A stretch of DNA of 61,787 nt from Candidatus Peribacteria bacterium RIFCSPHIGHO2_02_FULL_49_16 (GTDB lineage Bacteria; Patescibacteriota; Gracilibacteria; Peribacterales; Peribacteraceae): positions 1 through 61,787 of the forward strand of contig MFXT01000022.1 of NCBI GenBank assembly GCA_001788955.1. The letters are read 5' to 3'. Shown in pieces: positions 41,598 to 49,787 of this stretch; the first letter of the stretch is position 1; the number at the start of each line of letters is the position of its first letter. The position numbers and the translations under genes are program-made. The notes under the pieces are model-generated. The model saw only the letters and a list, made by a program, of their open reading frames with translations, did not search any database and had not been told where the DNA came from.

Positions 41598-44192
41598 TCA
41601 TTGTGATGTTCTTCTTCTCATCCACGCAAATCCTGCCGCTGCTCCTGTGGCTATTACAGCCAGAAGACCCGGGCCGGTTTCTGTGGTTTTTGCGGGATGG
41701 GGCTGATCCAGAGTGAAAGAAGGGAAGGGTTGCATAAACTGTGCGGTAAATGAGGGAAAGACCGGTTGGAGCGGTCCCAAAGCAACCGTGCAAAGAGAGC
41801 TGCATCCATCTCCGTCTCTTCTATTGCCATCATCACACTGCTCGCCGTCGTCAAGAATGCCATCGCCACATCCGGCATAGGAGCAATCTGTACGGCACCA
41901 CGCATTTGGAATATTGGCATTATTGATCCCAGAATCACACTGCTCGCCGGGATCAAGACTGTTATTTCCGCAGAAAGGCGAAAAGAAGCGACAGTCTCGG
42001 CATTCATAGGGAAGTACAGAATCGTGCAGGTGTGGTTCACACTGTTCTTCAAGCAGACTCTGAACGATGCCATCTCCGCAGATGCCCCTTTCCAAAAAAC
42101 ACTGATCAGTGCAGCCATCAAAGCTGTTCCTGTTACCGTCATCACACTCTTCCATTTCGTCAAGAATGCCATCGCCGCACGACAGAGAAAATGTTTCTTC
42201 ATCAATGCTACCTTGTATTCCTGTTCTAAAACCTCCTGTTGCAAAATCTTCTTTTGTAAGACCTCCTGTTATTACACCTCTTCTGCCCCCCGATACGCAC
42301 CGACAGATGTATGGATTACAGGAATAGCCTACGGAACAAAAGAGGCCAGGTTCACCGCACTGCTCCCCTCCGTCCTGTCGGCCGTTGCCGCAAAGGAATG
42401 CGTAGGAGAAAGAATGTGATGAGTAGCGGCAACGACACTGATTATTATCACAGGTTACACCAACCGGACAAGCAAGACCCGGCTCGTTACATTCTTCCCT
42501 TGCATCAATCTTTCCGTCGCCGCAATCGAAACGTGGAGAAAGAGAGGAGAAGGAAAGAAGCGAGAAAGAGGCGGCTGATGAAGAAAATCCACCAGGAGTT
42601 CCTCCACCAGGAGTTCCTCCCTGTGCAGGCTGCTCGCCACCGACTTCTCCTTGTTGATCTGCAGGTACTCCCTCCGACCCACCGCCAATTCCTACTTCTG
42701 GTCCTCCACCAGGAGTTCCTCCACCAGGAGTTCCTCCACCAGGAGTTCCTCCACCCGGTGCTCCTCCTCCACCCGGAGTTCCTCCACCCGGAGTTCCTCC
42801 ACCAGGTGCTCCTCCTCCACCAGGTGCTCCTCCACCAGGTGCTCCTCCTCCACCAGGTGCTCCTCCACCAGGTGCTCCTCCACCAGGTGCTCCTCCACCA
42901 GGTGCTCCTCCTCCGCCCGGTTGCTCTTCTGTTTCAAGGCTTTGAGGAAGATCGAGCGGCGCATTCCAGCAGGAATCCTGCACCACGCCACACACATCCG
43001 GTGCGACGTAACCATACGGCGACGTTGTTGTGAGCTTATGCGCAAATCGTTGAGCTTCATACGTCATGCGCGGCAGCAAAAATGGCGGATCATAACACCG
43101 CGACACGCGAACGCCAATAATCTCGTACTCATGAGGATCGTTTTTGGGGTTTAATCTTTTCGTCAGAGGAAACACAATAATGCGTTCACTCTGTTTTCTT
43201 TCCGTAGAGACGAGGTTAAAGACCCGATCATCTTTTCCGGGTACCTTTACCCAACTTTTGATAACCAGTGTTTGAATTCTTTCGATGGTATCTTTTTGAA
43301 GAGTGAATTCGTACGAACTACCACCTGCACTCTCTATCCAAATTTTTGATAACACTCTTTCTGGAAATTGTTGATGGATGTGTTCAAGAGTGCCGAATAA
43401 ACCGATCTCCTCCGTGACCTCTTGTCCACTCTTCAGTATTTTTGATACCAAAACTTTTCCTATGTAGTCATTGGGAATACTACATAGATTTTTGCTCCGG
43501 CACATCGGGAGCAAGACGTCTGGCTGTGGAATATTGGTGGAAACACAATAGGTTCTTCCACATTGTTCCGTGCAAGAGTCCTTGTCTCCTTCAAAAAGAT
43601 AACCCGGTCTGCAGCGTGCCCCCGGATCAATCATATCCTGCGATGCATGTTCCTGCTGTGCGAGCACATTACCATATTGAGTACATGCGTCTTGTGGGAA
43701 TGGTGACTGTGGATCACAACAAAAAGTGCATCGGTCCGCTTTTGGAAGACAAGTTTTTGTATCAGGCCACCATGTACAGAATTCTCCACCTCCCAGCTTA
43801 TTTTCACATGTTTCCTTTGTACAAGTCGGACCTTCACACTCCCTGCACCGGGCGCATGATGGAAGTTTGCAAACTTCCGCACAGGCAGAAATACTGCCAA
43901 CGAATGAAGGTGATGCATTGTCTTTTCCTTGAGCTTTTTCTTCACATGCTTGTTTTGTGATTTTTTTTGCGCATTGATCTTCTACATTTTCCAGAGGTTC
44001 TTCAGTCTCTTTATTGCGAAGACAACAAAATCCTTCTCCTCCACGTTCCAAAGGAAGTACCTGAAATTTTCCTAGTTTATCTAGGTCGAATGGCGGCTTT
44101 TGTGCCTGCGCGCCTGCGATTTGCGAAAAACAGAAGGACAAAACGATTGCCAGCAAACCGAGCTGACTGCGCGGGACACAAGAAGACACCAT
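41598..44192 (-). CDS. large secreted Cys-rich protein with a Gly/Pro repeat and TGPG-type C-terminal anchor
   Basis: 864 residues. A signal peptide (about 1-29, LGLLAIVLSFCFSQIAGAQA) is followed by a Cys-rich N-terminal region (about 40-240), a central domain (about 240-420), and a PGGGA/PGGGT pentapeptide tract (about 425-510). Then come several 'CGDGILDxxEECDDGN' repeats of the DUF4215/myxococcal Cys-rich type. It ends with KTTETGPG, a hydrophobic segment and RRR, resembling a sortase-like C-terminal sorting signal. The ATG at 44192 is taken because TAGAGT ends 8 nt before it. Surface adhesin or scaffold is inferred. No sortase gene is in the window. Confidence 0.8.
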   Translation of the reverse strand: MVSSCVPRSQLGLLAIVLSFCFSQIAGAQAQKPPFDLDKLGKFQVLPLERGGEGFCCLRNKETEEPLENVEDQCAKKITKQACEEKAQGKDNASPSFVGSISACAEVCKLPSCARCRECEGPTCTKETCENKLGGGEFCTWWPDTKTCLPKADRCTFCCDPQSPFPQDACTQYGNVLAQQEHASQDMIDPGARCRPGYLFEGDKDSCTEQCGRTYCVSTNIPQPDVLLPMCRSKNLCSIPNDYIGKVLVSKILKSGQEVTEEIGLFGTLEHIHQQFPERVLSKIWIESAGGSSYEFTLQKDTIERIQTLVIKSWVKVPGKDDRVFNLVSTERKQSERIIVFPLTKRLNPKNDPHEYEIIGVRVSRCYDPPFLLPRMTYEAQRFAHKLTTTSPYGYVAPDVCGVVQDSCWNAPLDLPQSLETEEQPGGGGAPGGGAPGGGAPGGGAPGGGGAPGGGAPGGGGAPGGGTPGGGTPGGGGAPGGGTPGGGTPGGGTPGGGPEVGIGGGSEGVPADQQGEVGGEQPAQGGTPGGGTPGGFSSSAASFSLLSFSSLSPRFDCGDGKIDAREECNEPGLACPVGVTCDNNQCRCRYSSHSFSYAFLCGNGRQDGGEQCGEPGLFCSVGYSCNPYICRCVSGGRRGVITGGLTKEDFATGGFRTGIQGSIDEETFSLSCGDGILDEMEECDDGNRNSFDGCTDQCFLERGICGDGIVQSLLEEQCEPHLHDSVLPYECRDCRFFSPFCGNNSLDPGEQCDSGINNANIPNAWCRTDCSYAGCGDGILDDGEQCDDGNRRDGDGCSSLCTVALGPLQPVFPSFTAQFMQPFPSFTLDQPHPAKTTETGPGLLAVIATGAAAGFAWMRRRTSQ
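42704..42920. repeat. tandem repeat encoding the (PGGGA/T) tract
   Basis: On the plus strand the 15-bp unit 'ccaccaggagttcct' or 'ccaccaggtgctcct' recurs in tandem, with some units carrying an extra cct. It encodes five-residue PGGGA or PGGGT units of the surface protein. Near-identical units suggest recent expansion and length variation in steps that keep the frame. A short outlier of two units lies at 42588-42617. Confidence 0.85.
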
Positions 44193-44247
44193 ACGAAAAA
44201 ACTCTAGCACACACTTGAGTGAATACGCATGATGCAGTTCATAGTAA

Positions 44248-45480
44248 CTATATATCCGTCAAGTTGATCAACTTGAACGGCAATGATTGCGGGGCACTTT
44301 TTTTGCAACTTTTCTCACAGGCGTCTTTCCCCAGTGCCTGAAGTACAGAGTTTTGTATAGTCTCCTCAAATTCTGTAATTGGAGCACAATCCCCCACACC
44401 GTAATCCTTAAGTACCTGATTATTATTTTTTACCCAATCAGTCACACAATAGTACCATTCTTCTTTTTCTATTTTGCAATTCGCTTCGCAGCTATTTTGA
44501 TTCGGAAACGTTTGATACCTCTTCCTACTCCAAACACTCTCATTACTGTTAAGAAAGCATAAGGGTAATAATTGTGATTCTTTACAGTTATTGGAACAAC
44601 AATATGCATGCAGGGAAGCGGCTGTAGCCACTTCCTCTTTTTTCTCCTCCTCCTCCTCCTCCTCCTCCTCCTCCTCTATTTTGCAATTCGCTTCGCAGCT
44701 ATTTGCATCCTTAAATGTTTTAAAATTCCCCGTAAACCAGCAGGCGGTTATCAATTTCGATTCACAATCGGGACAACAATATGCATGCAGAATACTGGTT
44801 GTAGCCACGGATGAAGAGGATGAAGAAATGGAAGAAGCAGAAGATATTGAACTGCTTGTTGAGGATGAACTGCTGCTTTTTGGTGGTTTTGATCGAGTTT
44901 TACACATAGGCAAAGACGAAGACGAACTACTTACTGATGAGGAAAAGGAAGCACTACTACTCTCTGATGAAGAGGATGAGGATGAAGAGGATGAGGATGA
45001 TGATAAGGAGGATGAGGATGAGGATGAGGAATCTGAAGATGAAGAGGATGAGGAGTCTGAAGATGAAGAGGAAGAATCTGACAAAGAGGAATCTGAAGAT
45101 GAAAAGGATGATGATTGTGGAGAACGGCAGATATTTTCACAGATATTTTTGGCATCTTGTAATTGGTCCGTCACCCATAAAGCATCCACGGTACATTGAC
45201 AGAAATAGTCAATATCTCCATTGGGATGGATCTTCGTATCGTAAACCTTCAAACGTCCATTATTGATATTGCGGCAGCAATCTCCAAAAGAATTCGTCGT
45301 ATTTCCACAACTTTCTTTTTGTGAATCACAACACCACCCCTGTTCAGTTCCAAGTGATGCACACTCTTGGTCATCAGGAGGAGCACCTTGTGCATAGACC
45401 ATTCCTTTTACAAGCAGTACGCCGAAAAGCAAAAAAAACGTTCCGGTGCTTACCCTAAAAAGAAGAGAAAAATGACGCAT
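44248..45480 (-). CDS. secreted Cys-module protein with poly-Ser and poly-Glu tracts
   Basis: 410 residues. A signal peptide (about 1-30) leads to an N-terminal Cys-rich part (WCCDSQKESCG, DCCRN, CQC, then CENIC). Residues about 120-230 are mostly Ser with scattered Asp. Two copies of a Cys module follow (HAYCCPDCESKLITAC to SCEANCK, about 231-275; HAYCCSNNCKESQLLPLC to SCEANCK, about 293-345). They are separated by a run of Glu encoded by a GAG repeat (44636-44676). No membrane anchor at the C-terminus. Probably an extracellular, disulfide-rich protein, paralogous to the gene upstream on this strand. Confidence 0.75.
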   Translation of the reverse strand: MRHFSLLFRVSTGTFFLLFGVLLVKGMVYAQGAPPDDQECASLGTEQGWCCDSQKESCGNTTNSFGDCCRNINNGRLKVYDTKIHPNGDIDYFCQCTVDALWVTDQLQDAKNICENICRSPQSSSFSSSDSSLSDSSSSSSDSSSSSSSDSSSSSSSSLSSSSSSSSSSSSSESSSASFSSSVSSSSSSLPMCKTRSKPPKSSSSSSTSSSISSASSISSSSSSVATTSILHAYCCPDCESKLITACWFTGNFKTFKDANSCEANCKIEEEEEEEEEEEKKEEVATAASLHAYCCSNNCKESQLLPLCFLNSNESVWSRKRYQTFPNQNSCEANCKIEKEEWYYCVTDWVKNNNQVLKDYGVGDCAPITEFEETIQNSVLQALGKDACEKSCKKSAPQSLPFKLINLTDI

Positions 45481-45534
45481 GCTGCTCGACCTTTATATCA
45501 TAAAAATCCTTTTTATGGAAGAATGGGTATCAGT

Positions 45535-46653
45535 CTATCCATCTCTCGCGGTGCACATTCCGGGGAGGATGCCAAAGAGTCTTTTCGTGTATGTACAGGG
45601 ACCTCGTAGACATTCATTTGCATCACAGATATTGAAGAGACCTTTGCCGCAATTCTCACAAGTTTGAGTATCTTCGGGCACTACTCCTCGGCAGTGCGTC
45701 TTACATTGATCATCGGTAAGTATTGCTCCTCCTTTTGTCACACATGAAGCAATATTGATTTCCTCACACCCATTTGCTCCGGGGAGACAACAATTGACAT
45801 TCAGCATACTGGTTGTAGCCACGGATGAACTGCTGCTTTTTTGTGGTTTAATTAGAGGAGGACACATAAGCAAAAACGAAGACGAACTGCTTCCTGGCGA
45901 GGAGAAGGAAGCACTACTACTCTCTGAAGATGAAGCGGATGAGGATGAGGATGAGGATGAAGAATCTGAAGATGCAAAGGATGAGGAGTCTGAAGATGAA
46001 GCGGATGAGGATGAAGAAGAGGAAGTGGATGAACACGTGACGATTTGCCATGTACAAGTCTGATTACATTGGAATTGGTACCCAAAAACACATGGCGATG
46101 TTAATGGCGGATTACACTCTCCTTTAAAAGGATTAGGAGTGTAGCCCGTTTGACCACATGTAGGACCAGCCGATGATGAGCTTCCGTTTTGCGGTCCGCT
46201 TCCCGGACCTTTAGCTTTGCTACGTGTGCAAGTATTTGGACATGTATCGTCTATACTTGGGTCGCATTCTTCTTCAGGAGATTGAAGTACACCATCTCCA
46301 CAGTATGTACAACAATTATTTGTACATGCTCCACTTCCTGTCGTATTTCGTTCCCGACACACGCCATCAGCAGGATCGGGTTTCCCTGCCGGGATAATGT
46401 AATTTGCACCGGATATTTTATAATCACATGTTTCATCCTGATCGGTGCCGTCTACATTGTTGTCTACTACACCATTTCCGCAGTGATCTATGAGGTCAGA
46501 TTTATGATAACCATACGCAACATTTCCTTTATGTATGTGTACGGAAATGCTCTCGTTTTCTATGGCGATTTCCGCCTGCACAAAAAACAGTATGGTGATG
46601 ACGATACAACTTCCCAGAATCAGCCACGTACGAAGCATAGTCAGTTGATGCAC
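45535..46653 (-). CDS. secreted Cys-module protein with poly-Ser tract
   Basis: 372 residues. An N-terminal signal or anchor (about 8-28) is followed by 'CGNGVVDNN' and 'CGDGVLQSPEEECDPS' repeats of the DUF4215-like type, a Cys-rich part, and a Ser/Ala/Asp tract (about 209-290). One Cys module follows (VNCCLPGANGCEEINIASC to CKTHC), and it ends with CENCGKGLFNICDANEC. Its Ser tract and module are similar at DNA level to the neighbouring gene (45795-45945 versus 44782-44985). An internal ATG at 46638 is an alternative start. Function unknown; surface-exposed is inferred. Confidence 0.75.
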   Translation of the reverse strand: MHQLTMLRTWLILGSCIVITILFFVQAEIAIENESISVHIHKGNVAYGYHKSDLIDHCGNGVVDNNVDGTDQDETCDYKISGANYIIPAGKPDPADGVCRERNTTGSGACTNNCCTYCGDGVLQSPEEECDPSIDDTCPNTCTRSKAKGPGSGPQNGSSSSAGPTCGQTGYTPNPFKGECNPPLTSPCVFGYQFQCNQTCTWQIVTCSSTSSSSSSSASSSDSSSFASSDSSSSSSSSSASSSESSSASFSSPGSSSSSFLLMCPPLIKPQKSSSSSVATTSMLNVNCCLPGANGCEEINIASCVTKGGAILTDDQCKTHCRGVVPEDTQTCENCGKGLFNICDANECLRGPCTYTKRLFGILPGMCTARDG

Positions 46654-46728
46654 GAGCGCAGTATGACGAATACCATCCGTATTTTCACGGAGTCATACAT
46701 GCGTCTTTATAAAAATATGTTGCCGTGA

Positions 46729-47076
46729 TTATTCTTTCGTCATTGCCACTGCATTTTTTTCTTCCGCATAGCCGGTATATTTTGGAGGGATCATCGCCTG
46801 GATGCGTTTGTCTTCTTGAATTTCTTCAAGCGACTGTGCGCCGGCGACGTGCATACGCAACACTTCTTCTTCCAGGAGAAGTTGTGAACGCTCACGTTCG
46901 AGTTGGCGCAACTGATAGCCTTTTGTCGCGTTACGGTTCTGGTGAAGGAGAATGAGGATTGCGAGGATGATAATCAGCGTCCCGATACACACCATGAGCA
47001 TAATCGTGCTATGCGCAATAAGCTGATTCATCGAGAGTTTTCGGGGGGCCGATGAGGATGGAGGAGACGACGACAA
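46729..47076 (-). CDS. FtsL/FtsB-like division protein
   Basis: 115 residues. A short Ser/Pro-rich cytoplasmic tail precedes one membrane helix (about 22-43, TIMLMVCIGTLIIILAILILL) and a short coiled coil (YQLRQLERERSQLLLEEEVLRMHVA). This topology and the position immediately after rsmH (3 bp) match ftsL in the dcw cluster. The sequence is too divergent to be certain. No ftsI follows. Confidence 0.6.
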   Translation of the reverse strand: MSSSPPSSSAPRKLSMNQLIAHSTIMLMVCIGTLIIILAILILLHQNRNATKGYQLRQLERERSQLLLEEEVLRMHVAGAQSLEEIQEDKRIQAMIPPKYTGYAEEKNAVAMTKE

Positions 47077-47079
47077 GAT

Positions 47080-47955
47080 TTAGAATGGAGTGCGCTCTAT
47101 GGCGCGAAGAAGGGCGCTTCGGGAACGAGGATTCTGTTGTACTTCTTTCTCTGACGGTCGAATGGGTTTTTTTGTGAGGAGTGTGAATGGAGCATCATAT
47201 TTCGAAGTTGTACGTGTGCGAAACGCGTGTTTTACTGCACGATCTTCCAATGAATGAAAACTGATGATGCCCATGCGGCCGCCGGGCTTTAAGAGACGAG
47301 GACCTTTTTGCAACAATATCTCGAGTGAGCCGATTTCATCATTCACCACAATGCGCAGTGCCTGAAAGATTTGAGGAAGCACGTGCTTTGCTCTCCAACC
47401 AAAAAGCTTGTGAGCACAGGAGACAACATCTTCATTTGTCTGCACGCTGTTGCTTTTCAGGAGTCGTGCGAGTTTTCTGCTTTGAGTACATTCTCCATAG
47501 TCTTTTAGAATGTGTACGATCTCCTCTAGAGAAGCTTCCCGGATCCACTGCCTTGCCGCAGTCCCCTTCTCTCTATTGAAGCGCAGATCAAGAGGAACAT
47601 TGTGTCGAAAGCTGAATCCGCGCATCGGGTCATCGATATGCATCGAGCTTATTCCAAGATCCGCAAAGATGATATCGAGAGGAGGAAGATCGAGATGGTC
47701 GATGTTGCGAAAATTCTCATGAAAAAATGTGCACTGATGGCTCCATTCCAAAAGATTTTCTCGTGCAATTTTGAAGTTCTCCTGATCGGCATCAAGGCCA
47801 ATAAGCTTTCCTTTTGGACCAATTGTTTGCAAGAAAAGTTTTGCATGTCCTCCTGCACCGAGAGTGCAATCGAGCACGGTTTCCCCTTCCCTTGGAGAAA
47901 GGATCTGAAGCACTTCTTTTTGAAGGACCGGAACATGTCGTGGGTGGTCACCCAT
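47080..47955 (-). CDS. rsmH: 16S rRNA (cytosine-1402-N4)-methyltransferase
   Basis: 291 residues. HVPVLQKEVLQIL, the SAM motif VLDCTLGAGGHAKLFL, DIIFADLGISSMHIDDPMRGFSFRHNVPLDLRF, and the C-terminal GGRMGIISFHSLEDRAVKHAFR are diagnostic of RsmH/MraW, which N4-methylates C1402 of 16S rRNA. The ATG at 47955 (MGDHPRHVP) is the usual family start. The ftsL-like gene follows immediately, a remnant of the division cluster; mraY is elsewhere. Confidence 0.96.
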   Translation of the reverse strand: MGDHPRHVPVLQKEVLQILSPREGETVLDCTLGAGGHAKLFLQTIGPKGKLIGLDADQENFKIARENLLEWSHQCTFFHENFRNIDHLDLPPLDIIFADLGISSMHIDDPMRGFSFRHNVPLDLRFNREKGTAARQWIREASLEEIVHILKDYGECTQSRKLARLLKSNSVQTNEDVVSCAHKLFGWRAKHVLPQIFQALRIVVNDEIGSLEILLQKGPRLLKPGGRMGIISFHSLEDRAVKHAFRTRTTSKYDAPFTLLTKKPIRPSEKEVQQNPRSRSALLRAIERTPF

Positions 47956-48014
47956 GAGCAAATTGAGTGTACAATGATTTTTCCAAAAACACCAAAATTT
48001 GGCACTGTTGAGTA

Positions 48015-48042
48015 TTGACACTCAATTTTAATGTTATAAAAT
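48015..48042 (+). promoter_or_regulatory. promoter of the L,D-transpeptidase gene
   Basis: TTGACA (48015-48020) and TAAAAT (48037-48042) are 16 bp apart, putting the transcription start near the TTG codon at 48051. An inverted repeat TTGAGT-attgac-ACTCAA at 48008-48025 overlaps the -35 and may be an operator. Confidence 0.5.
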
Positions 48043-48050
48043 AGTATGCT

Positions 48051-48584
48051 TTGCGATTGCTCGCCTCCACCCTTCTGGGCTTGGTGCTTTCCATAAGTGT
48101 ACCGACGACCACTCGTCAAAGTTTTGATGAATGGGAGCCGCAGCGCGGGGATGTATTGTACGTCGACACGAAGGTGAATCGCGGGTATATCATCCATCCC
48201 GACGGGGATTTTACCTCATTCCTTTTAGCGACGGGACAGCGTCGCAACGTATCGTATATCGGCCTCTACTATAATGCGACCACTCCCGTGGGTACATGGA
48301 CGGTGAAATCTCTGCACACACAGGGGGATCGTATTACTTATGGAAAAAATGGTCGCTTTATGCGTTTGTATAAGGATGGAGAAGAATGGACTCATTATGG
48401 TATTCATGAGCACTTGTATGGAGATGAAATGATCGCCGGCGAAGATCGGTATCGCAGCATGGGGTGTATCATAGTGAGTCGGGAAGTTTTGGATGTTCTT
48501 ATGGCCACGTATGAGCTCAATTGGCAGTCTTTGGAAGTCGTCACAAGTTATGGGTTGGATGATACGATGTTTGCGAAACTTTGA
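48051..48584 (+). CDS. L,D-transpeptidase (YkuD-like), exported
   Basis: 177 residues starting with TTG and a signal peptide (LLASTLLGLVLSISV). The catalytic segment reads YGIHEHLYGDEMIAGEDRY then RSMGCIIVS; canonical enzymes have HG...S(H)GC(I)R, so the Cys and the preceding Ser are kept but the His and Arg neighbours differ. These enzymes make 3-3 crosslinks or attach proteins to peptidoglycan. The start is uncertain, since no ATG precedes the hydrophobic segment. Divergent from rsmH. Confidence 0.75.
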   Translation: MRLLASTLLGLVLSISVPTTTRQSFDEWEPQRGDVLYVDTKVNRGYIIHPDGDFTSFLLATGQRRNVSYIGLYYNATTPVGTWTVKSLHTQGDRITYGKNGRFMRLYKDGEEWTHYGIHEHLYGDEMIAGEDRYRSMGCIIVSREVLDVLMATYELNWQSLEVVTSYGLDDTMFAKL

Positions 48585-48690
48585 AGAAGTCCATCTTTCA
48601 TTTCTCAATTTTTTAGTTACTGATCAATGGCGGTGTTTTTTGGACGATGTTCGAACATTCTTTTCGTGTCCACTTTTTGGGGTACAGATC

Positions 48691-48783
<93 letters not shown>

Positions 48784-48911
48784 ATCCTTCGCGCAGCGGA
48801 GGAAGCCGACCGTGGCCTCTCGAACCTGCCATAGTATTTGCAAGGAACGATGCTGCGACTACGGATGGCAAGCCATTGTATTATAACTCAAGAAAAAATT
48901 ACAGCAAAAAA

Positions 48912-48935
48912 GTCACTCCAGCATGCTGGAGTGAC
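48912..48935 (-). terminator. intrinsic terminator after deoC
   Basis: A perfect 24-bp palindrome, GTCACTCCAGC-at-GCTGGAGTGAC, is followed on the minus strand by six T. It lies 55 nt downstream of the deoC stop. The adjacent CCTCTCTC/GAGAGAGG hairpin at 48939-48959 lies between the two. Confidence 0.85.
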
Positions 48936-48938
48936 GTG

Positions 48939-48959
48939 CCTCTCTCGTAGGGAGAGAGG
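48939..48959. repeat. CCTCTCTC hairpin element
   Basis: CCTCTCTC and GAGAGAGG flank the loop gtagg; this belongs to the family of C-rich/G-rich hairpins at 37954, 40589 and 59473. It precedes the deoC terminator on the minus strand. Confidence 0.55.
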
Positions 48960-48989
48960 GGGGAAGAAGAGGAGACAAGAGAAAGAACG

Positions 48990-49670
48990 TTACAGTGGTT
49001 TCACTCTCTGTAAGGACTTGCGTTCCTCTTCGAGAATGTGAACGCTTGCGGAGCAACCGAGACGAGTGGCGCCGGCCGCGAGCATAGCAATGGCGTCCTG
49101 ATAGTTGCGGATGCCACCGGCGGCCTTGATGCCCATATTGGGCCCGACAGCTTTCCTCATGAGAGCGATGTCTCGGACGGTGGCACCGCCCTTCGCAAAA
49201 CCTGTGGACGTTTTCACGAATTCTGCACCGCATTCTTTGGCGATTTGGCAAGCGCGCACTTTTTCATCATCCGTGAGCAGGCAGCATTCAATGATCACTT
49301 TGAGGACGATATCCGCAGCGACATCCCGGACGGCCATGATATCACTTTTGACAGAAGTCCAGTTGCCATCCTTGGCATAGCCAATATTCATGACCATGTC
49401 GATTTCCTCTGCGCCGCATTCCCATGCCATCTCTGCCTCTTCTGCCTTTGCAAAACAGAGAGAAGCACCGAGAGGGAAACCGATGACGGAACAAATCTGT
49501 GGACCTCCGATTTGGAGATGCATGGAGCACGCTTGCACTCGAGAAGAATGCACGCATACCGCACCGAATTCATGCTCTTGCGCCTCTTGGCAGAGCTTCA
49601 GAATCTCGCGCAATGTCGCATCGGGCTTCAGGTTTGTGTGGTCGATTCTGTTTGCGATTGTCTTTTTCAT
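48990..49670 (-). CDS. deoC: deoxyribose-phosphate aldolase
   Basis: 226 residues. The Schiff-base lysine is in EFVKTSTGFAKGGAT, the assisting Asp in EEIDMVMNIG, and the second Lys in MGIKAAGGIRNY, all typical of DeoC. It cleaves deoxyribose-5-phosphate to acetaldehyde and glyceraldehyde-3-phosphate. A strong Shine-Dalgarno AGGAGG stands 6 nt before the ATG, the best ribosome site in the window. The leader holds CCCCGAAAATTTTGGGG, a possible hairpin. A clear intrinsic terminator follows. These signals differ from the leaderless neighbours. Confidence 0.96.
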   Translation of the reverse strand: MKKTIANRIDHTNLKPDATLREILKLCQEAQEHEFGAVCVHSSRVQACSMHLQIGGPQICSVIGFPLGASLCFAKAEEAEMAWECGAEEIDMVMNIGYAKDGNWTSVKSDIMAVRDVAADIVLKVIIECCLLTDDEKVRACQIAKECGAEFVKTSTGFAKGGATVRDIALMRKAVGPNMGIKAAGGIRNYQDAIAMLAAGATRLGCSASVHILEEERKSLQRVKPL

Positions 49671-49773
49671 GACAGACCTCCTGTGATGTGAAAGAAAACT
49701 GCCCCAAAATTTTCGGGGAAAGCAAGTCTACATAAAGAAATGATCATTAAAATAAAAAATCTCCATTTTCTGT

Positions 49774-49779
49774 TACAAT
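49774..49779 (+). promoter_or_regulatory. -10 element of the ROK kinase gene
   Basis: TACAAT ends 8 nt before the ATG at 49788; the intervening bases are pyrimidine-rich with no Shine-Dalgarno, again suggesting a leaderless mRNA. Confidence 0.5.
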
Positions 49780-49787
49780 CTTCTTCT

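Noticed and set aside
42704-42920. CRISPR-like array
   Set aside because: The repeat has no spacers, is 15-18 bp, and lies inside a reading frame encoding PGGGA/T units.
44591-45199. Plus-strand frames rich in Glu/Asp opposite the Ser-rich genes
   Set aside because: They are antisense shadows of the Ser codons and lack their own signal peptide or promoter.
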